In this document: positions 1-8,697 of the stretch, one piece after another
Position numbering within the stretch: position 1 is the stretch's first letter
How the letters are laid out: each line of letters begins with the position of its first letter
From: Edaphobacter lichenicola
Lineage (GTDB): Bacteria > Acidobacteriota > Terriglobia > Terriglobales > Acidobacteriaceae
Direction: 5' to 3'
DNA length: 64,000 nucleotides
Assembly: GCF_014201315.1 (NCBI RefSeq)
Contig: NZ_JACHDY010000002.1
Coordinates: 930,001 to 994,000 of the forward strand
Program-made: the position numbers and the translations under genes
The notes under the pieces: model-generated
Told to the model about the DNA's origin: nothing
Seen by the model: only the letters and a program-made list of their open reading frames with translations
The model's database searches: none

Positions 1-1270
1 CACTGCCGGCAGCGCTGATGTGAAGTTTACGCTCACCGGCCGCGACTTCACGCAATCTTCACAAGTGACATGGAACAACCAGACTCTTCTGATCGATTCA
101 GTCTCCGACACACAGATCGTTGCCACCATTCCTGCTTCCTCGCTCACCAGCCCTGTAGCGAGTGGCATCGCGGCCACAAATGGCGTTGGAACCGCCAGTT
201 CCGGCGCACTCGGTTTCACGGTTCTTCCTGACCTGGGGCCAGGTACGCAGATCAACACCCTGGACATCTCCGGTCAGGATCTCGCCTGGGACAGTAAACA
301 CAACTTGCTTTATGTCGCTGTTCCCGGCAGCGATCCCGTCTTTCCCAACACGATTGCGGTCGTCGACCCAACGAAGCCCACCCTAACCCAGGCTGTTCCC
401 ATCGCCGACAACCCAAGCGTTATCTCGCTCTCTGACGACAACCAGTACCTTTATTCCGGGTTCTACGGGCAGGCCATCATTCAGCGCTATGCGCTGCCGT
501 CTTTCTCGCTCGATCTAACCATACCCACAGGCGTAGGGTACCCGGCAAACACTGTGGGAACGCACGGCAGCTGTACGTTCGCGACAGAGGTCAAGGTTGC
601 ACCGGGCAATCCTCAGTCCATCGCCGTGACGAGTGGGAACAACAACGTAGAACCCAGAGGATGTGGCAATTTAGCCATCTACGATAGTGCCACCCCGCGC
701 CCCGGCTTCGTGGTGTATGGCTCCGGTGCATTTGACTTCTCGACCCTCGCTTGGGGTGCAGACACCACCACGCTCTATGGGCAGTCCGATTATGGTGGTC
801 AGCCCCAGAGCCTTGGCGGGTTTGCCGTGTCATCCACCGGCGTCACGGTCGCGGGCGCCCTCAACAGTGGCAATCTTGGGCTCAGGGTCCATTTCGACCC
901 CGGGACAAATCTGATCTACAGTGATTCGGGAGTCATTACGAATCCAGTGGGTCCAGCACAAGTCGGCACGTTCCCTTCAGGAGTGGCCGTCGTAACCGAT
1001 TCCACTCTCAAACGAGCCTTCGTTCTCAGCTCCTCTAGCTCGAACAACTCCGGTCAGGGCGCAACATCCTACACGCTCAATATCTTCGACCTCAACACTC
1101 GAGGTCTGCTGAATTCAATTGTGATTCCCGATGTCCTCGGATATCCGACACGAATGGCTCGCTGGGGCTCGAATGGCCTCGCATTCGTGACGAACAGCCA
1201 ACTCTACACGACGGGCTCTGCCGGAGTCCTTTATATCCTTCAAGGAAGTGGCATTTCGGGTTTGCCATAG
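1..1270 (+). CDS. IPT/TIG plus beta-propeller secreted protein, 5' end outside window
   Basis: The reading frame is open from the first bases of the window to a stop at 1268-1270, so the start lies outside. The first visible segment is the end of an IPT/TIG (immunoglobulin-like) domain, with the usual pattern of a VTWN strand, a TQIVATIPAS strand and a closing VxNxxG turn. The rest, about 330 residues, is a YncE-like beta-propeller with repeated LYVAV, IAVVDP and YLYSGFYG blades. The architecture matches the giant protein at 35577-39686. These proteins are usually exported and are thought to bind surfaces or matrix; no enzymatic motif is seen. The role is inferred from fold only. The GTG at position 20 is an internal codon, not a credible start, because the fold continues upstream. 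Confidence 0.75.
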   Translation, partial: TAGSADVKFTLTGRDFTQSSQVTWNNQTLLIDSVSDTQIVATIPASSLTSPVASGIAATNGVGTASSGALGFTVLPDLGPGTQINTLDISGQDLAWDSKHNLLYVAVPGSDPVFPNTIAVVDPTKPTLTQAVPIADNPSVISLSDDNQYLYSGFYGQAIIQRYALPSFSLDLTIPTGVGYPANTVGTHGSCTFATEVKVAPGNPQSIAVTSGNNNVEPRGCGNLAIYDSATPRPGFVVYGSGAFDFSTLAWGADTTTLYGQSDYGGQPQSLGGFAVSSTGVTVAGALNSGNLGLRVHFDPGTNLIYSDSGVITNPVGPAQVGTFPSGVAVVTDSTLKRAFVLSSSSSNNSGQGATSYTLNIFDLNTRGLLNSIVIPDVLGYPTRMARWGSNGLAFVTNSQLYTTGSAGVLYILQGSGISGLP

Positions 1271-1346
1271 CGACGTCGGATGATTGCTAATCTGGGTTCG
1301 GGTTCTAATCCCCCGCCGTAGAGCCTGGTCGAGGAGGATCTCTAAC

Positions 1347-2171
1347 ATGTCACGGAAAGTGGATCTCTACGATAGTGCTTATGGAAATTATGAGTCGGCG
1401 ACCTACCGCCAGGTGCGCATCGAGACCTATGGCAAGGATTTCGGGCAAACGAGCTGGGTGACAACGGAAGAATCTAATGCAATCCCCCAACTGCTGGGGC
1501 TGAGATCCGATTCGTTTGTGCTGGAAGTGGGGTGCGGTTCGGGGGGATATGCGTTGCACCTTGGAGAAAAAGTGGGCTGTCGGCTCATAGGGCTGGACAT
1601 TAACAAACCGGGAGTTCGCAATGCGAACCAGCTTGCGCAGGCAAGAGGTCTCGCTTCCCAGGTGCGTTTTGAACAGTGTGACGCCTCGAAGAATCTACCT
1701 TTCGACGACAACACCTTTGATGCAGTGTTCTCGAATGACGTTCTGTGCCATCTTCCAGGACGCCCCGAGGTATTGGTTGAGATGTTTCGCGTACTAAATC
1801 CCGGCGGACGGATGCTGTTCAGTGACGCTCTGATAATTGGCGGAATGGTTTCCCACGAAGAGATCGCTACGCGTAGCTCGATCGGCTTTTACGTGTACAG
1901 CCCGCCTGGAGAGAATGAACGCCTCATGGAGCGAGCGAAGTTTCGACACATCCGCGTACAAGATACAACCGAGAGCGCGGCTCGGATCGCGAAGCAGTGG
2001 TATCACGCACGGGAGAAAAGGAAAGAGGAACTGGTCGCAGCGGAAGGCAAGACTAACTTCGAGGGACTGCAACGGTTCCTCTCCTGTGTACATGTTTTGA
2101 TGAGCGAAAAGCGTCTGCTGAGGTATCTGTACGTTGCGAGTAAGGAGTTCCGAGATGATCTCACTCCGTGA
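1347..2171 (+). CDS. Class I SAM-dependent methyltransferase
   Basis: A soluble methyltransferase of 274 residues. Motif I (VLEVGCGSGGYALHLG) binds S-adenosylmethionine, followed by an acidic ribose-binding residue in LIGLDIN, then FEQCDA, FDAVFSNDVLCHLP (motif IV/post I) and a VLNPGGRMLFSDAL strand (motif V/VI). This pattern fits the UbiE/GNMT-like small-molecule methyltransferases rather than DNA or rRNA enzymes. The ATG at 1347 was chosen over an in-frame start at 1284 because a strong ribosome binding site (GAGGAGGA, 1331-1338) sits 8 bases upstream and family similarity begins there. It follows the IPT protein by 76 bp and has no obvious pathway partner. The substrate cannot be told. Confidence 0.8.
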   Translation: MSRKVDLYDSAYGNYESATYRQVRIETYGKDFGQTSWVTTEESNAIPQLLGLRSDSFVLEVGCGSGGYALHLGEKVGCRLIGLDINKPGVRNANQLAQARGLASQVRFEQCDASKNLPFDDNTFDAVFSNDVLCHLPGRPEVLVEMFRVLNPGGRMLFSDALIIGGMVSHEEIATRSSIGFYVYSPPGENERLMERAKFRHIRVQDTTESAARIAKQWYHAREKRKEELVAAEGKTNFEGLQRFLSCVHVLMSEKRLLRYLYVASKEFRDDLTP

Positions 2172-2692
2172 TTGCATGAAATGTGTCTCAGATACTAAAT
2201 GCCGCGCTATGAGTCATGGTGGACGTATAGTCCCTACCGTAACAACTGGAAACCTCACTGGTAGCTCTGTATACCCCGTCACCCATATCCTAAGCGGCGG
2301 CTGCCTGAAGAGTTGCTGATGCCCATTCAGTTTAAACAGGTTGTCCCGGAGTCAGAGTCTATGATTCCGCGCCGATTCGGTGCAGAACCGCGTCCAGAGC
2401 TTTCCAGCAAAACGTGGATTACTTCCGGATAGCCCGTGACTCACCCGGAGCAGGGACAGAACCTCGAAAAGCCTTCCCATAAGCCGGCCATCTCAGTACA
2501 ACCTGCTCAGCATGGATTGTTATGGTTACGGTCTTTGTATAACTGTCACCGCGCTACCCGCTCAGAAAGCAAAGCCTCAACTGCAATGCTCAGCAACATG
2601 GAACGTGCGGCCGCGAGGTTATAGTCGAAAGTAATTTCGACATACTTCGTTGCTCCCGGCTGTCGGTCTCAAGTGATGCTCCTTGGGACACT
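2172..2692. other. Gene-poor spacer, 520 bp
   Basis: Only short reading frames (about 60 codons) with no recognisable domains. I see no tRNA, clear promoter pair or terminator. It separates the plus-strand methyltransferase from the minus-strand aegerolysin-like gene. Confidence 0.5.
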
Positions 2693-3352
2693 TCACATTC
2701 TGAAGAGCGTTCGCAAACTCGGCTGTTTGGCCGCACTAGCCACTGAACGTAAGCCTTGGCTTCCGTTATAAAAGGAAAATATCGTCTGATCCACGCTGCC
2801 TGCCAGCCGCAACCCAATCGTAAACTCAAGATTGACGTCCGCATCGCCAAGAATAGTAAAGGCCAAAAGAATCGGCCAATTCATCACGGCATCCCACCAG
2901 GTCACGCCCTGCAACCCCCCACCGCTTGCTCCGGCCCCGAAAAGTTCGTGACGGCAGCCCGAAGGAGATACGCCACTGCCGGGGAAACCCCACACTCCTA
3001 TATTGGAATTACACGGAGGCGTAACATCAGAAGTGCTGACCGTGAAATCTATTGGCTTTGTGCCGCTATCCCATGCAAACGGATTGTCCCAGTGAATGAA
3101 GATCAACTCTTGCGGGCAGGGGATTCCGGGATCAATCAAATATTTGACCCAGCCTTCCGTTCCAGTGGCAATGCCGGAGGACTCAGACTGCCAGGCGCCA
3201 TGTGTTTGCGGCTGGATTTGCGGTGGCGGTCGCCATCCTCCGTCCGTCCAACTGCCATGACACGGATCGTTTGATGAGATCGCGGGGTCAAGCAGCGTTA
3301 AGGTGAAAGGCGTATTGTTCGACAGCGTTACGCGGGTACTTCTTTTTGGCAT
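2693..3352 (-). CDS. Aegerolysin / ET79-like beta-sandwich protein
   Basis: A 219-residue protein beginning MPKRSTRVTLSNNTPFTL. The order of features (a basic start, an N-terminal beta strand rich in N and T, a HGSWTDG..PP turn, then WQSESSGIATGTEGWVKYLI) resembles aegerolysins and the Bacillus crystal protein ET79 family, where the WxSES..xxGTEGxVxY segment is the hallmark. Members bind lipids or act with partner proteins as pore formers, but a partner (MACPF-type) is not seen here. The C-terminal third is unusually long and Gly/Ala rich. The start at 3352 is preferred over the upstream in-frame start at 3409 because homology begins at MPKRST. There is no signal peptide. It is an orphan in accessory DNA. 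Assignment is by motif recognition only. Confidence 0.5.
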   Translation of the reverse strand: MPKRSTRVTLSNNTPFTLTLLDPAISSNDPCHGSWTDGGWRPPPQIQPQTHGAWQSESSGIATGTEGWVKYLIDPGIPCPQELIFIHWDNPFAWDSGTKPIDFTVSTSDVTPPCNSNIGVWGFPGSGVSPSGCRHELFGAGASGGGLQGVTWWDAVMNWPILLAFTILGDADVNLEFTIGLRLAGSVDQTIFSFYNGSQGLRSVASAAKQPSLRTLFRM

Positions 3353-4074
3353 GGCATGCCTCGCTGGTATCCGTCCACCCAGATGCCCATTCATCCCCAA
3401 GATCGACACCAGGGTGTAAGGTGGGTCCCCAATCCTTGAAAAACTGCCGTATACTTCCCGTCATCGTTTCGCGTGTCACTGACCACATCACGTTGTAGTC
3501 GGAATTGCTCCCGCAACCCATACAGCCACGTTCAGGACCGCCCGTGCTATTGCAATGCAATCAGAATGGGGATCAGTCCCCGCCCTTTTTCGAGAGGGCG
3601 CTTCCGTTCGCCTTGGAAAGCAACCTATTTTTTTCATCTCCCAAGGCCCAAAGCGACATCAGCTCGGAAATCGCGATGAGGGAGTGATCACAGGTTGATA
3701 GGCGCGCTTAGCGGCCCCTGAGAGCATCCAGTCCTTTCGAGAGTGCCGAAATCCCGGGCTATGCATAGCAGGGGCTTAGTTCAAGCGCCCGCGTTATGAC
3801 GAGACTTCCGAGTGGTCGGCAAACAGGAAGTTAGCCGGGGCGAAGATCAAGGAGAAGAGCAACTTTCCTATAGCCCGTCATCCGCCAGTGACATTAGCTT
3901 CCTAACAAGCCGACTTATGAGGAGGAATCCTAGGCCGATCTCTTAAACGACAGAATCGCAAACAGTTTCCATTCCAAAATTATCTGTGGATAGACTGGCT
4001 TTAGCTCAACAGTGGATTGGCGAGGACTACTTGTCCGATAAGACGACTTCTCTCGGCCAAGTGGACTGGGCTAG
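3353..4074. other. Gene-poor spacer, 720 bp
   Basis: Contains only short overlapping frames on both strands with no convincing ribosome binding sites or conserved motifs. The minus-strand frame that overlaps the start of the aegerolysin-like gene (3288-3560) has no recognisable domain. Nothing supportable is annotated here. Confidence 0.45.
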
Positions 4075-4482
4075 CTAAGGGGTAGTGAAGTGGTTGACCG
4101 AGCTCTTCACTCCATCGCTCTTGCCAGTGGCCTCCATCGAGTCAACGGTGTAGTAGTAGGTCGTCTGTGGTTCCAGGTTATCGAGGCGTACGCGAAAAAC
4201 CGTCGATGCGTGATCCGGGTTCAACCTGATCGGAGATTTTGCGGTCTCGGTCAGGCTCTTTGGATCCCTGCCATAGTGCACGATTCCGTAATGCACGGGT
4301 GAGCCACCGGGATTGTTCGTCGTCCAGTTGATAATCGTCAAATGCTCCATCGCCAACTCGATCTTCGGCCCCTGGATAATCCGCACCTGCAGAGCTTTTG
4401 GAGTCGTCGGACTCTCCTGTGCAGACAGGCTGCCGCTCAAAACCGAGATCGTCAAAGCTACGAGGGCTCTGTTCAAATTCAC
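4075..4482 (-). CDS. Small secreted fibronectin-III-like protein
   Basis: A 135-residue protein with a clear signal peptide (LVALTISVLSGSLSAQ, cleavage near residue 22). The mature part is one fibronectin type III-like or purple-acid-phosphatase N-terminal-like domain: IINWTTNNPGGSPVHYGIVHYG, then RVRLDNLEPQTTYYYTVDS, the usual conserved last strand of such folds. There are no metal-binding catalytic residues, so it is the recognition domain alone. It starts with GTG at 4482 with an AGGAG about 11 bases upstream. It lies 58 bp downstream of the cytochrome c peroxidase on the same strand and is probably cotranscribed, suggesting a periplasmic accessory role; that role is inferred. Confidence 0.65.
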   Translation of the reverse strand: MNLNRALVALTISVLSGSLSAQESPTTPKALQVRIIQGPKIELAMEHLTIINWTTNNPGGSPVHYGIVHYGRDPKSLTETAKSPIRLNPDHASTVFRVRLDNLEPQTTYYYTVDSMEATGKSDGVKSSVNHFTTP

Positions 4483-4540
4483 ACCTCAAAAAACTCCTAG
4501 ACAGATGATCGAAGGCACATGCCGCCGTTTGACGTTGGTG

Positions 4541-6325
4541 CTACGGAATATTCGGTTTGGGGACAGGCGCAACGCCGCAGACTGCCAACGCGCAGGACGG
4601 TAGAGGCGGAGTCGGAATCAACAGCTCGTTTCCTTGCGTCGCAGCCGAACCACCCCTCATACAAGCGCCCGTAAAAGTATCGCTGTTGAGGTAAGGCCTC
4701 GTGAAACCGTCCGACAATGTTTGCATAAACGCAACGATCTCATTCTCCTCCTTATCCGTGAGGCCAAGATTCCCGCTGGTCATATCGATATTGTTCCGAA
4801 CCTCCGGCATAGGCCAGCAATCGACTTTTTCGGTCGTTCCCTTCGGGCAATGTCCGGAGGTGACCGGATACGCATACTTGTCGCGCGTATTGTAAAAATG
4901 CACGAGCTGCTTCAGACTCTTGATGTAGCCGTTGTGAAAAAACCCCTTCTGGAAGTACGGCCCGGGTGCCTCTGTGGAAGGACATTGTGCCGGCGTCATG
5001 GCCACATCGCGCGCCGAAGACACCTGCATCTGGCCGTCGACAGTAGGTGCGTACTGCTTCCAATTCATGTTCGGGTTGGGACCGGAACCGAACCCGCTTC
5101 TGAGGAAGGTCCCAAGTCCCAAATCTCTGTAGCCGAAACCGTAAGGATTGGCCGTGAATCCGTATGCATCCGGCTTGTTCTCGTAATAGAAAGAATCTCG
5201 CGGATTGAGTGGCACGCCCTCATTCGCCGAGCCAAAGCACGTGAACAGAGGGTTCACCATGGCGGCAGCACTGGTGTCGGTCTGGTTTGACTTTAAAGTG
5301 GTTCCTCTTCCGTCCAGGTGACATGAGTTGCAGTTGCCCTTGCCGTTGAAGAGCTTGAATCCCGCCATCTCCTCTTGCGTGAGCTTGTACTTGCCCGCCA
5401 GAAACGCGTCGAACTTCGAAGAGAAGGCGCTCACCTGCGCGGACTGCTCGAATGCGTCAATCGACTGCGCCCAACGGTCATAAACCACATTGGCGCGTGT
5501 TCGGTCGGCTGCACTTAGAGCAATCGGGGTGGTGCTCCCGCCAAACACCGCAGCCCCCCCAGGGGTTGTGCAGATCTGCTCCGTCTCATGTTGAAAGTTG
5601 ATATCGAGCGAGCCCTTGCCCCATACCTCCTCAAAAAGAGGCCGGTACTCAGCCTGCGAAAGCCGGAATGCGATGCAGGCAGTATCGGGGAGGCCCATCT
5701 CCTGCGTATCGACGGGAGGGCCCTGTGCCTGTTCGGCGTCGGGAATCCTTAGCAAATACCCGGTCGCGCGTGAATCCCAGAAGTTTCCACCAAAGAATTG
5801 ACCCTGTACCGGGTTGTATTGCAGCACAGGGAAGAACGGTGAATACGGGTGTCGTTGCGGTGTCCGCTTGCCCGCCCGAATGTGAGCCGTTCCGGGATAC
5901 GCGGTTATTGTCAGGTTGACCGAAGGGATCGGCCCGCCGAAACCGACGTATGGCATGTGGCAAGACGCGCACGCTTGATTTCTGTTGGGTGATATGTTCT
6001 GGTCAAACATCATGAGCTCGCCGAGCGTCTCTGTAGCTTCAGTTCCGACATTCATGAGCACGGGCGGCTGACCTGTCAGAATCGGGGGCGGCAACGCGTG
6101 CCACCGAGCAAGCGCTCGGCCTTCGATGACCTCCACTTCCCGTTGAACACGAGCTATCTCGGAATCCAAATTGGGTGGAAGGATGCCAGGCGGGTACGGG
6201 TTGTAAACCGAGTCTGAAAGGGCGGATTTACTCCGCGGCGACACCTTTCGTTTGGTCAGGGTCATGAGTAGCGCCAACGTACAACATACAACGACTGCTA
6301 CCATCGCCAGTGTTCGCCGATTCAT
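4541..6325 (-). CDS. Di-haem cytochrome c peroxidase family protein
   Basis: A 594-residue periplasmic protein of the CcpA/MauG superfamily. An N-terminal hydrophobic segment (residues 6-22) serves as signal or anchor. Two c-type haem sites are visible: CASCH at about residues 119-123, followed by MPYVGFGGP, and CNSCH at about 332-336. Typical bacterial CCP motifs follow, including LGELMMFD before the first haem and a late FFHNGYIKSLKQLVHFYNTRD stretch that fits the distal-ligand region. Family members reduce hydrogen peroxide with electrons from small cytochromes, or in MauG-like cases oxidise protein residues. The protein is longer than classical CCPs (about 330 residues) because of an N-terminal extension and inserts between the haems. 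It is followed by the FN3-like protein. Confidence 0.85.
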   Translation of the reverse strand: MNRRTLAMVAVVVCCTLALLMTLTKRKVSPRSKSALSDSVYNPYPPGILPPNLDSEIARVQREVEVIEGRALARWHALPPPILTGQPPVLMNVGTEATETLGELMMFDQNISPNRNQACASCHMPYVGFGGPIPSVNLTITAYPGTAHIRAGKRTPQRHPYSPFFPVLQYNPVQGQFFGGNFWDSRATGYLLRIPDAEQAQGPPVDTQEMGLPDTACIAFRLSQAEYRPLFEEVWGKGSLDINFQHETEQICTTPGGAAVFGGSTTPIALSAADRTRANVVYDRWAQSIDAFEQSAQVSAFSSKFDAFLAGKYKLTQEEMAGFKLFNGKGNCNSCHLDGRGTTLKSNQTDTSAAAMVNPLFTCFGSANEGVPLNPRDSFYYENKPDAYGFTANPYGFGYRDLGLGTFLRSGFGSGPNPNMNWKQYAPTVDGQMQVSSARDVAMTPAQCPSTEAPGPYFQKGFFHNGYIKSLKQLVHFYNTRDKYAYPVTSGHCPKGTTEKVDCWPMPEVRNNIDMTSGNLGLTDKEENEIVAFMQTLSDGFTRPYLNSDTFTGACMRGGSAATQGNELLIPTPPLPSCALAVCGVAPVPKPNIP

Positions 6326-6735
6326 CGATAACCTCTTTCATGAGTCGTCGTTGGGTTGCTCCGTCTTCGAAAGCCAAAGATGTTGGCTCTGTCAATGCCC
6401 GAGCATGGGCGATCATACGACCAATTGCCGGTGGCGTGGAATCTCAACTCGCCGCGCTGGCCAGAGCCATCAGTTGAGCGTGTGGCAACAACAGTACTTT
6501 CCATTTCGGTTCGCTTGGCCAACCCGGCTGCACCCTGTGGTGGACCCATCAGGAGACTCAGATGCCGAATAAAGCTATGAGCGGGACGGCAGCCTGGGCA
6601 GTCTGAACTTTGGTGCAGCAATGGACGGAAACCCGGTCAACGGCGGAGGGACGTCGATGTATCGGACCGGCGATCCTTCCTTGTAAGCTGAAATACCGGT
6701 GCGTTGAAGTGTGCACCGAGCATGGGTTTGTCAGT
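6326..6735. other. Non-coding or decayed spacer
   Basis: Short frames on both strands, none with a recognised domain. It lies between the peroxidase start and the integrase relic and is probably decayed remains of the same integrated element. No terminator or promoter was identified with confidence. Confidence 0.4.
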
Positions 6736-7092
6736 TCAGTTGTGCGCCATGCGGCCGGGATCGATCTTGGCAAAATACTCGTCAAGGCGGATGACCGCGT
6801 GGGATACATCGAAGCGTCTGCAGTATTTTTGGGGGGTCGCAATATCTGCCTGCCAGAGCTCTCGCGACTGGCTCGCAAGCGAGCGCAAAATGCTCGCAGT
6901 TTCAGGCTCAGGGCTCCGATAAGAGGACAGATCGGGGCCCACACGCTCCATTCACTTTCTAGTGCCCTCATACCAGCTGATGTAACAGGCACCGTCGGAC
7001 AAAAAGCGCCGACGCATGGTGGGTGCCTTCTGAAACGTCCACTGGTTATTGATTTTTACGTGTTGATAGACAACAGCAATCTTGTTTGCCAC
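6736..7092 (-). pseudogene. Relic of a tyrosine recombinase N-terminus next to tRNA-Leu
   Basis: From a GTG at 7092 (GAGGAG upstream) a 46-codon frame reads MANKIAVVYQHVKINNQW, then FLSDGACYISWYEGTRK, and stops at TGA 6952-6954. The same frame continues directly with MERVGPDLSSYRSPEPETAS for 71 more codons. The junction TRK-stop-MERVGPD is what a single CGA to TGA change in an integrase N-terminal arm would give; acidobacterial site-specific integrases often show a SWYEGTRKR-like motif there. The catalytic half is missing. It points away from tRNA-Leu (7242-7328), the usual layout for an element inserted at a tRNA 3' end. The family call is from motif memory, so moderate confidence. Confidence 0.5.
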
Positions 7093-7200
7093 AAAAGCTC
7101 CTCAGAAATTTCGATGGGAGCGTAGTTTGGCTGAGGCTGCTGAACTCCAACGGTCGCCAGCGAGAGCCAGCCGAAACCAGTTGTTGCCAGCAAATAGTAA

Positions 7201-7220
7201 AACGGCTAGTAAAAGCCGTT
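7201..7220 (-). terminator. Possible terminator downstream of tRNA-Leu
   Basis: An inverted repeat AACGGC / GCCGTT (7201-7206 and 7215-7220) lies 22 bases beyond the tRNA 3' end. The following bases on the minus strand are only moderately T-rich, so this is a weak intrinsic terminator. Confidence 0.3.
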
Positions 7221-7241
7221 TTAAACTATTAAAAATAGTAA

Positions 7242-7328
7242 TGGTGCCGAAGGGGGGACTCGAACCCCCACACCCTTGCGAGTACATGGACCTGAACCAT
7301 GCGCGTCTGCCAATTCCGCCACTACGGC
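7242..7328 (-). tRNA. tRNA-Leu (anticodon CAG)
   Basis: Read on the minus strand this is an 87-nt class II tRNA starting GCCGTAGTGGCGGAATTGGC, with the D-loop pattern of tRNA-Leu, anticodon loop TTCAGGT (anticodon CAG, decodes CUG), a long variable arm around TACTCGCAAGGGTG, T-loop GGTTCGAGTCC and a genome-encoded CCA. The acceptor stem has one T-T mismatch at pair 5. It lies beside the dead integrase relic (6736-7092) at its 3' end. Confidence 0.95.
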
Positions 7329-7591
7329 ACGGTGTCATTCGCCCCACCGTAAAGGCCGGAGCACGCTAACCGCGAGTCTCTAGTTTTACAAACGCGGAAG
7401 CTGCTGTCAATGTGGCTTCCAGCGGCATTGCCGGAAGCGAGGTCGCTGGAGAGGTGAGGCGTCCGGGGAGGGGCGCTCGCGCATCCAATAACGAACGTAA
7501 CGAAATACAGGATCGCTAAACACAGGATCGAGGATTACGAGTCTTCTCCCCAGCAAACGCGTCTAGACACAAAGGAAGGCTGACACTTTAC

Positions 7592-7849
7592 ATGAATGAT
7601 CCGAAGGCTCTCTCCCAGGGGACGAACGTCGAAAAGATTCCAGAAGATATCTCCGTCGAGATGCGCAGAATCGCACACGACCTGAGTAATGCGCTCGAGA
7701 TCATCGTCCAGACGAGTTATCTTCTGAGCACCACCGAGCTGAAAGAACCGGCTTCGGACTGGCTGCGCATGCTCGATGGCGGCGTGGAAAAAGCACTCAA
7801 GCTCAATCTGTCGCTGCGCAGCTACATCAAAGAACACACCTCAAACTAG
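7592..7849 (+). CDS. Stand-alone histidine-phosphotransfer (DHp-like) mini-protein
   Basis: An 85-residue soluble protein with no signal peptide. The segment MRRIAHDLSNALEIIVQTSY (residues 24-43) looks like the H-box helix of a histidine kinase dimerisation domain, with His29 as the candidate phospho-acceptor in H-D-L-S-N. The rest is two amphipathic helices. No HATPase domain follows, so it cannot be a kinase alone; it may act as a phosphotransfer protein or decoy dimerisation partner. The ATG at 7592 has an AAAGGAAGG-like site upstream. Its stop lies 18 bp from the stop of the response regulator on the other strand, a tail-to-tail pair that suggests a functional link. The function is inferred from motif and neighbour. 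Confidence 0.6.
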   Translation: MNDPKALSQGTNVEKIPEDISVEMRRIAHDLSNALEIIVQTSYLLSTTELKEPASDWLRMLDGGVEKALKLNLSLRSYIKEHTSN

Positions 7850-7867
7850 CACTCGCAACAGTTCGAA

Positions 7868-8536
7868 TCAGGAGTTCGTTCGACGGCGTGCAGGCTTCGA
7901 CTTGGCTGCCTTTGTCGCCTTCTTCGCGACGGCTTTTTTGACGATGGCTTTCTTGGCGACGGGCTTCTTTCGGATGGAAGTCTTCGCGGCCGCAGCCTTC
8001 TTGGCCGGCGACCTTCTAACGGCAACCTTCTTCGCGACCGCTTTCTTCGCGGCTGCTGTCTTCGCGGCTGCTGTCTTGACAATTGCTTTCTTGACGACTG
8101 CTTTCTTTTTGCCAGTCGCTTTAGCGGCAGGCTTCGACGCGCTTGACGTCAAGCCGAGACCAGCCAGCTTTCGCTCGTGAGAGGCGATCAGGTCTTCAAT
8201 CTGCTGCAGCAGAATTCGCGTGTGCATCGGCTTGACCAGGAGCTGGTCCGCACCCATCTCCTGCCAATCCTCTTCGGCGACAGGGAAGGCCGTCAACAAC
8301 GCAACCGCGGGATGATAGTTTGCCGACCGTGCAGCCTTGATCACCTCGATACCGGCGACATCGTGCTCCATGCGCATATCGGTGATCAGCATCTGGTACT
8401 CGCGGGTATGCAGCTTCGAAACGCCCTCGCGCGCGGAGGCGGCCGTATCCACGTCAAAGCCGCTGATCTCCAGCACAGCCTTCAGGGTCAGCAGAACAGC
8501 GACCTCGTCATCGACCAATAAAATGCGGCGTCTCAT
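7868..8536 (-). CDS. Response regulator with histone H1-like Lys/Ala-rich tail
   Basis: A 222-residue protein. Residues 1-120 form a complete CheY-type receiver: acidic pocket D9-D10, phospho-acceptor D53 in MLITDMRME, T82 in LLTAF and K102 in LLVKPM. Residues 130-222 are a low-complexity basic tail of repeating KKAVAKK, KTAAAKT and RRSPAKK units, like the C-terminus of eukaryotic H1 and of bacterial HctB/AlgP-type proteins, ending ARRRTNS. Such tails bind DNA without sequence specificity. The whole suggests a phosphorylation-controlled nucleoid or global regulator. The ATG at 8536 has an AGGAA upstream; a longer in-frame extension to 9514 overlaps infC and is rejected. It is convergent with the mini phosphotransfer protein and divergent from infC. 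Confidence 0.85.
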   Translation of the reverse strand: MRRRILLVDDEVAVLLTLKAVLEISGFDVDTAASAREGVSKLHTREYQMLITDMRMEHDVAGIEVIKAARSANYHPAVALLTAFPVAEEDWQEMGADQLLVKPMHTRILLQQIEDLIASHERKLAGLGLTSSASKPAAKATGKKKAVVKKAIVKTAAAKTAAAKKAVAKKVAVRRSPAKKAAAAKTSIRKKPVAKKAIVKKAVAKKATKAAKSKPARRRTNS

Positions 8537-8697
8537 TCGGTTCCTTTCTGAGAGCTTCCGTGCAAACATACATGATCGGGCCTCCGATTCCAAAGTTGGG
8601 GGCCTGATGGCGGGGAGTGGAATGGCCGGTGATGCTCTTGGCGAAGAGCAGAATGCTCTTTCTTCGTCACTGATTCCAAGGGGCTTCGTACGCAAAG

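Noticed and set aside
1290..1325. A tRNA 3'-end-like stretch (GGGTTCTAATCCCCC) between the first two genes
   Set aside because: The T-loop lacks the conserved purine and no matching anticodon or acceptor stem is present.
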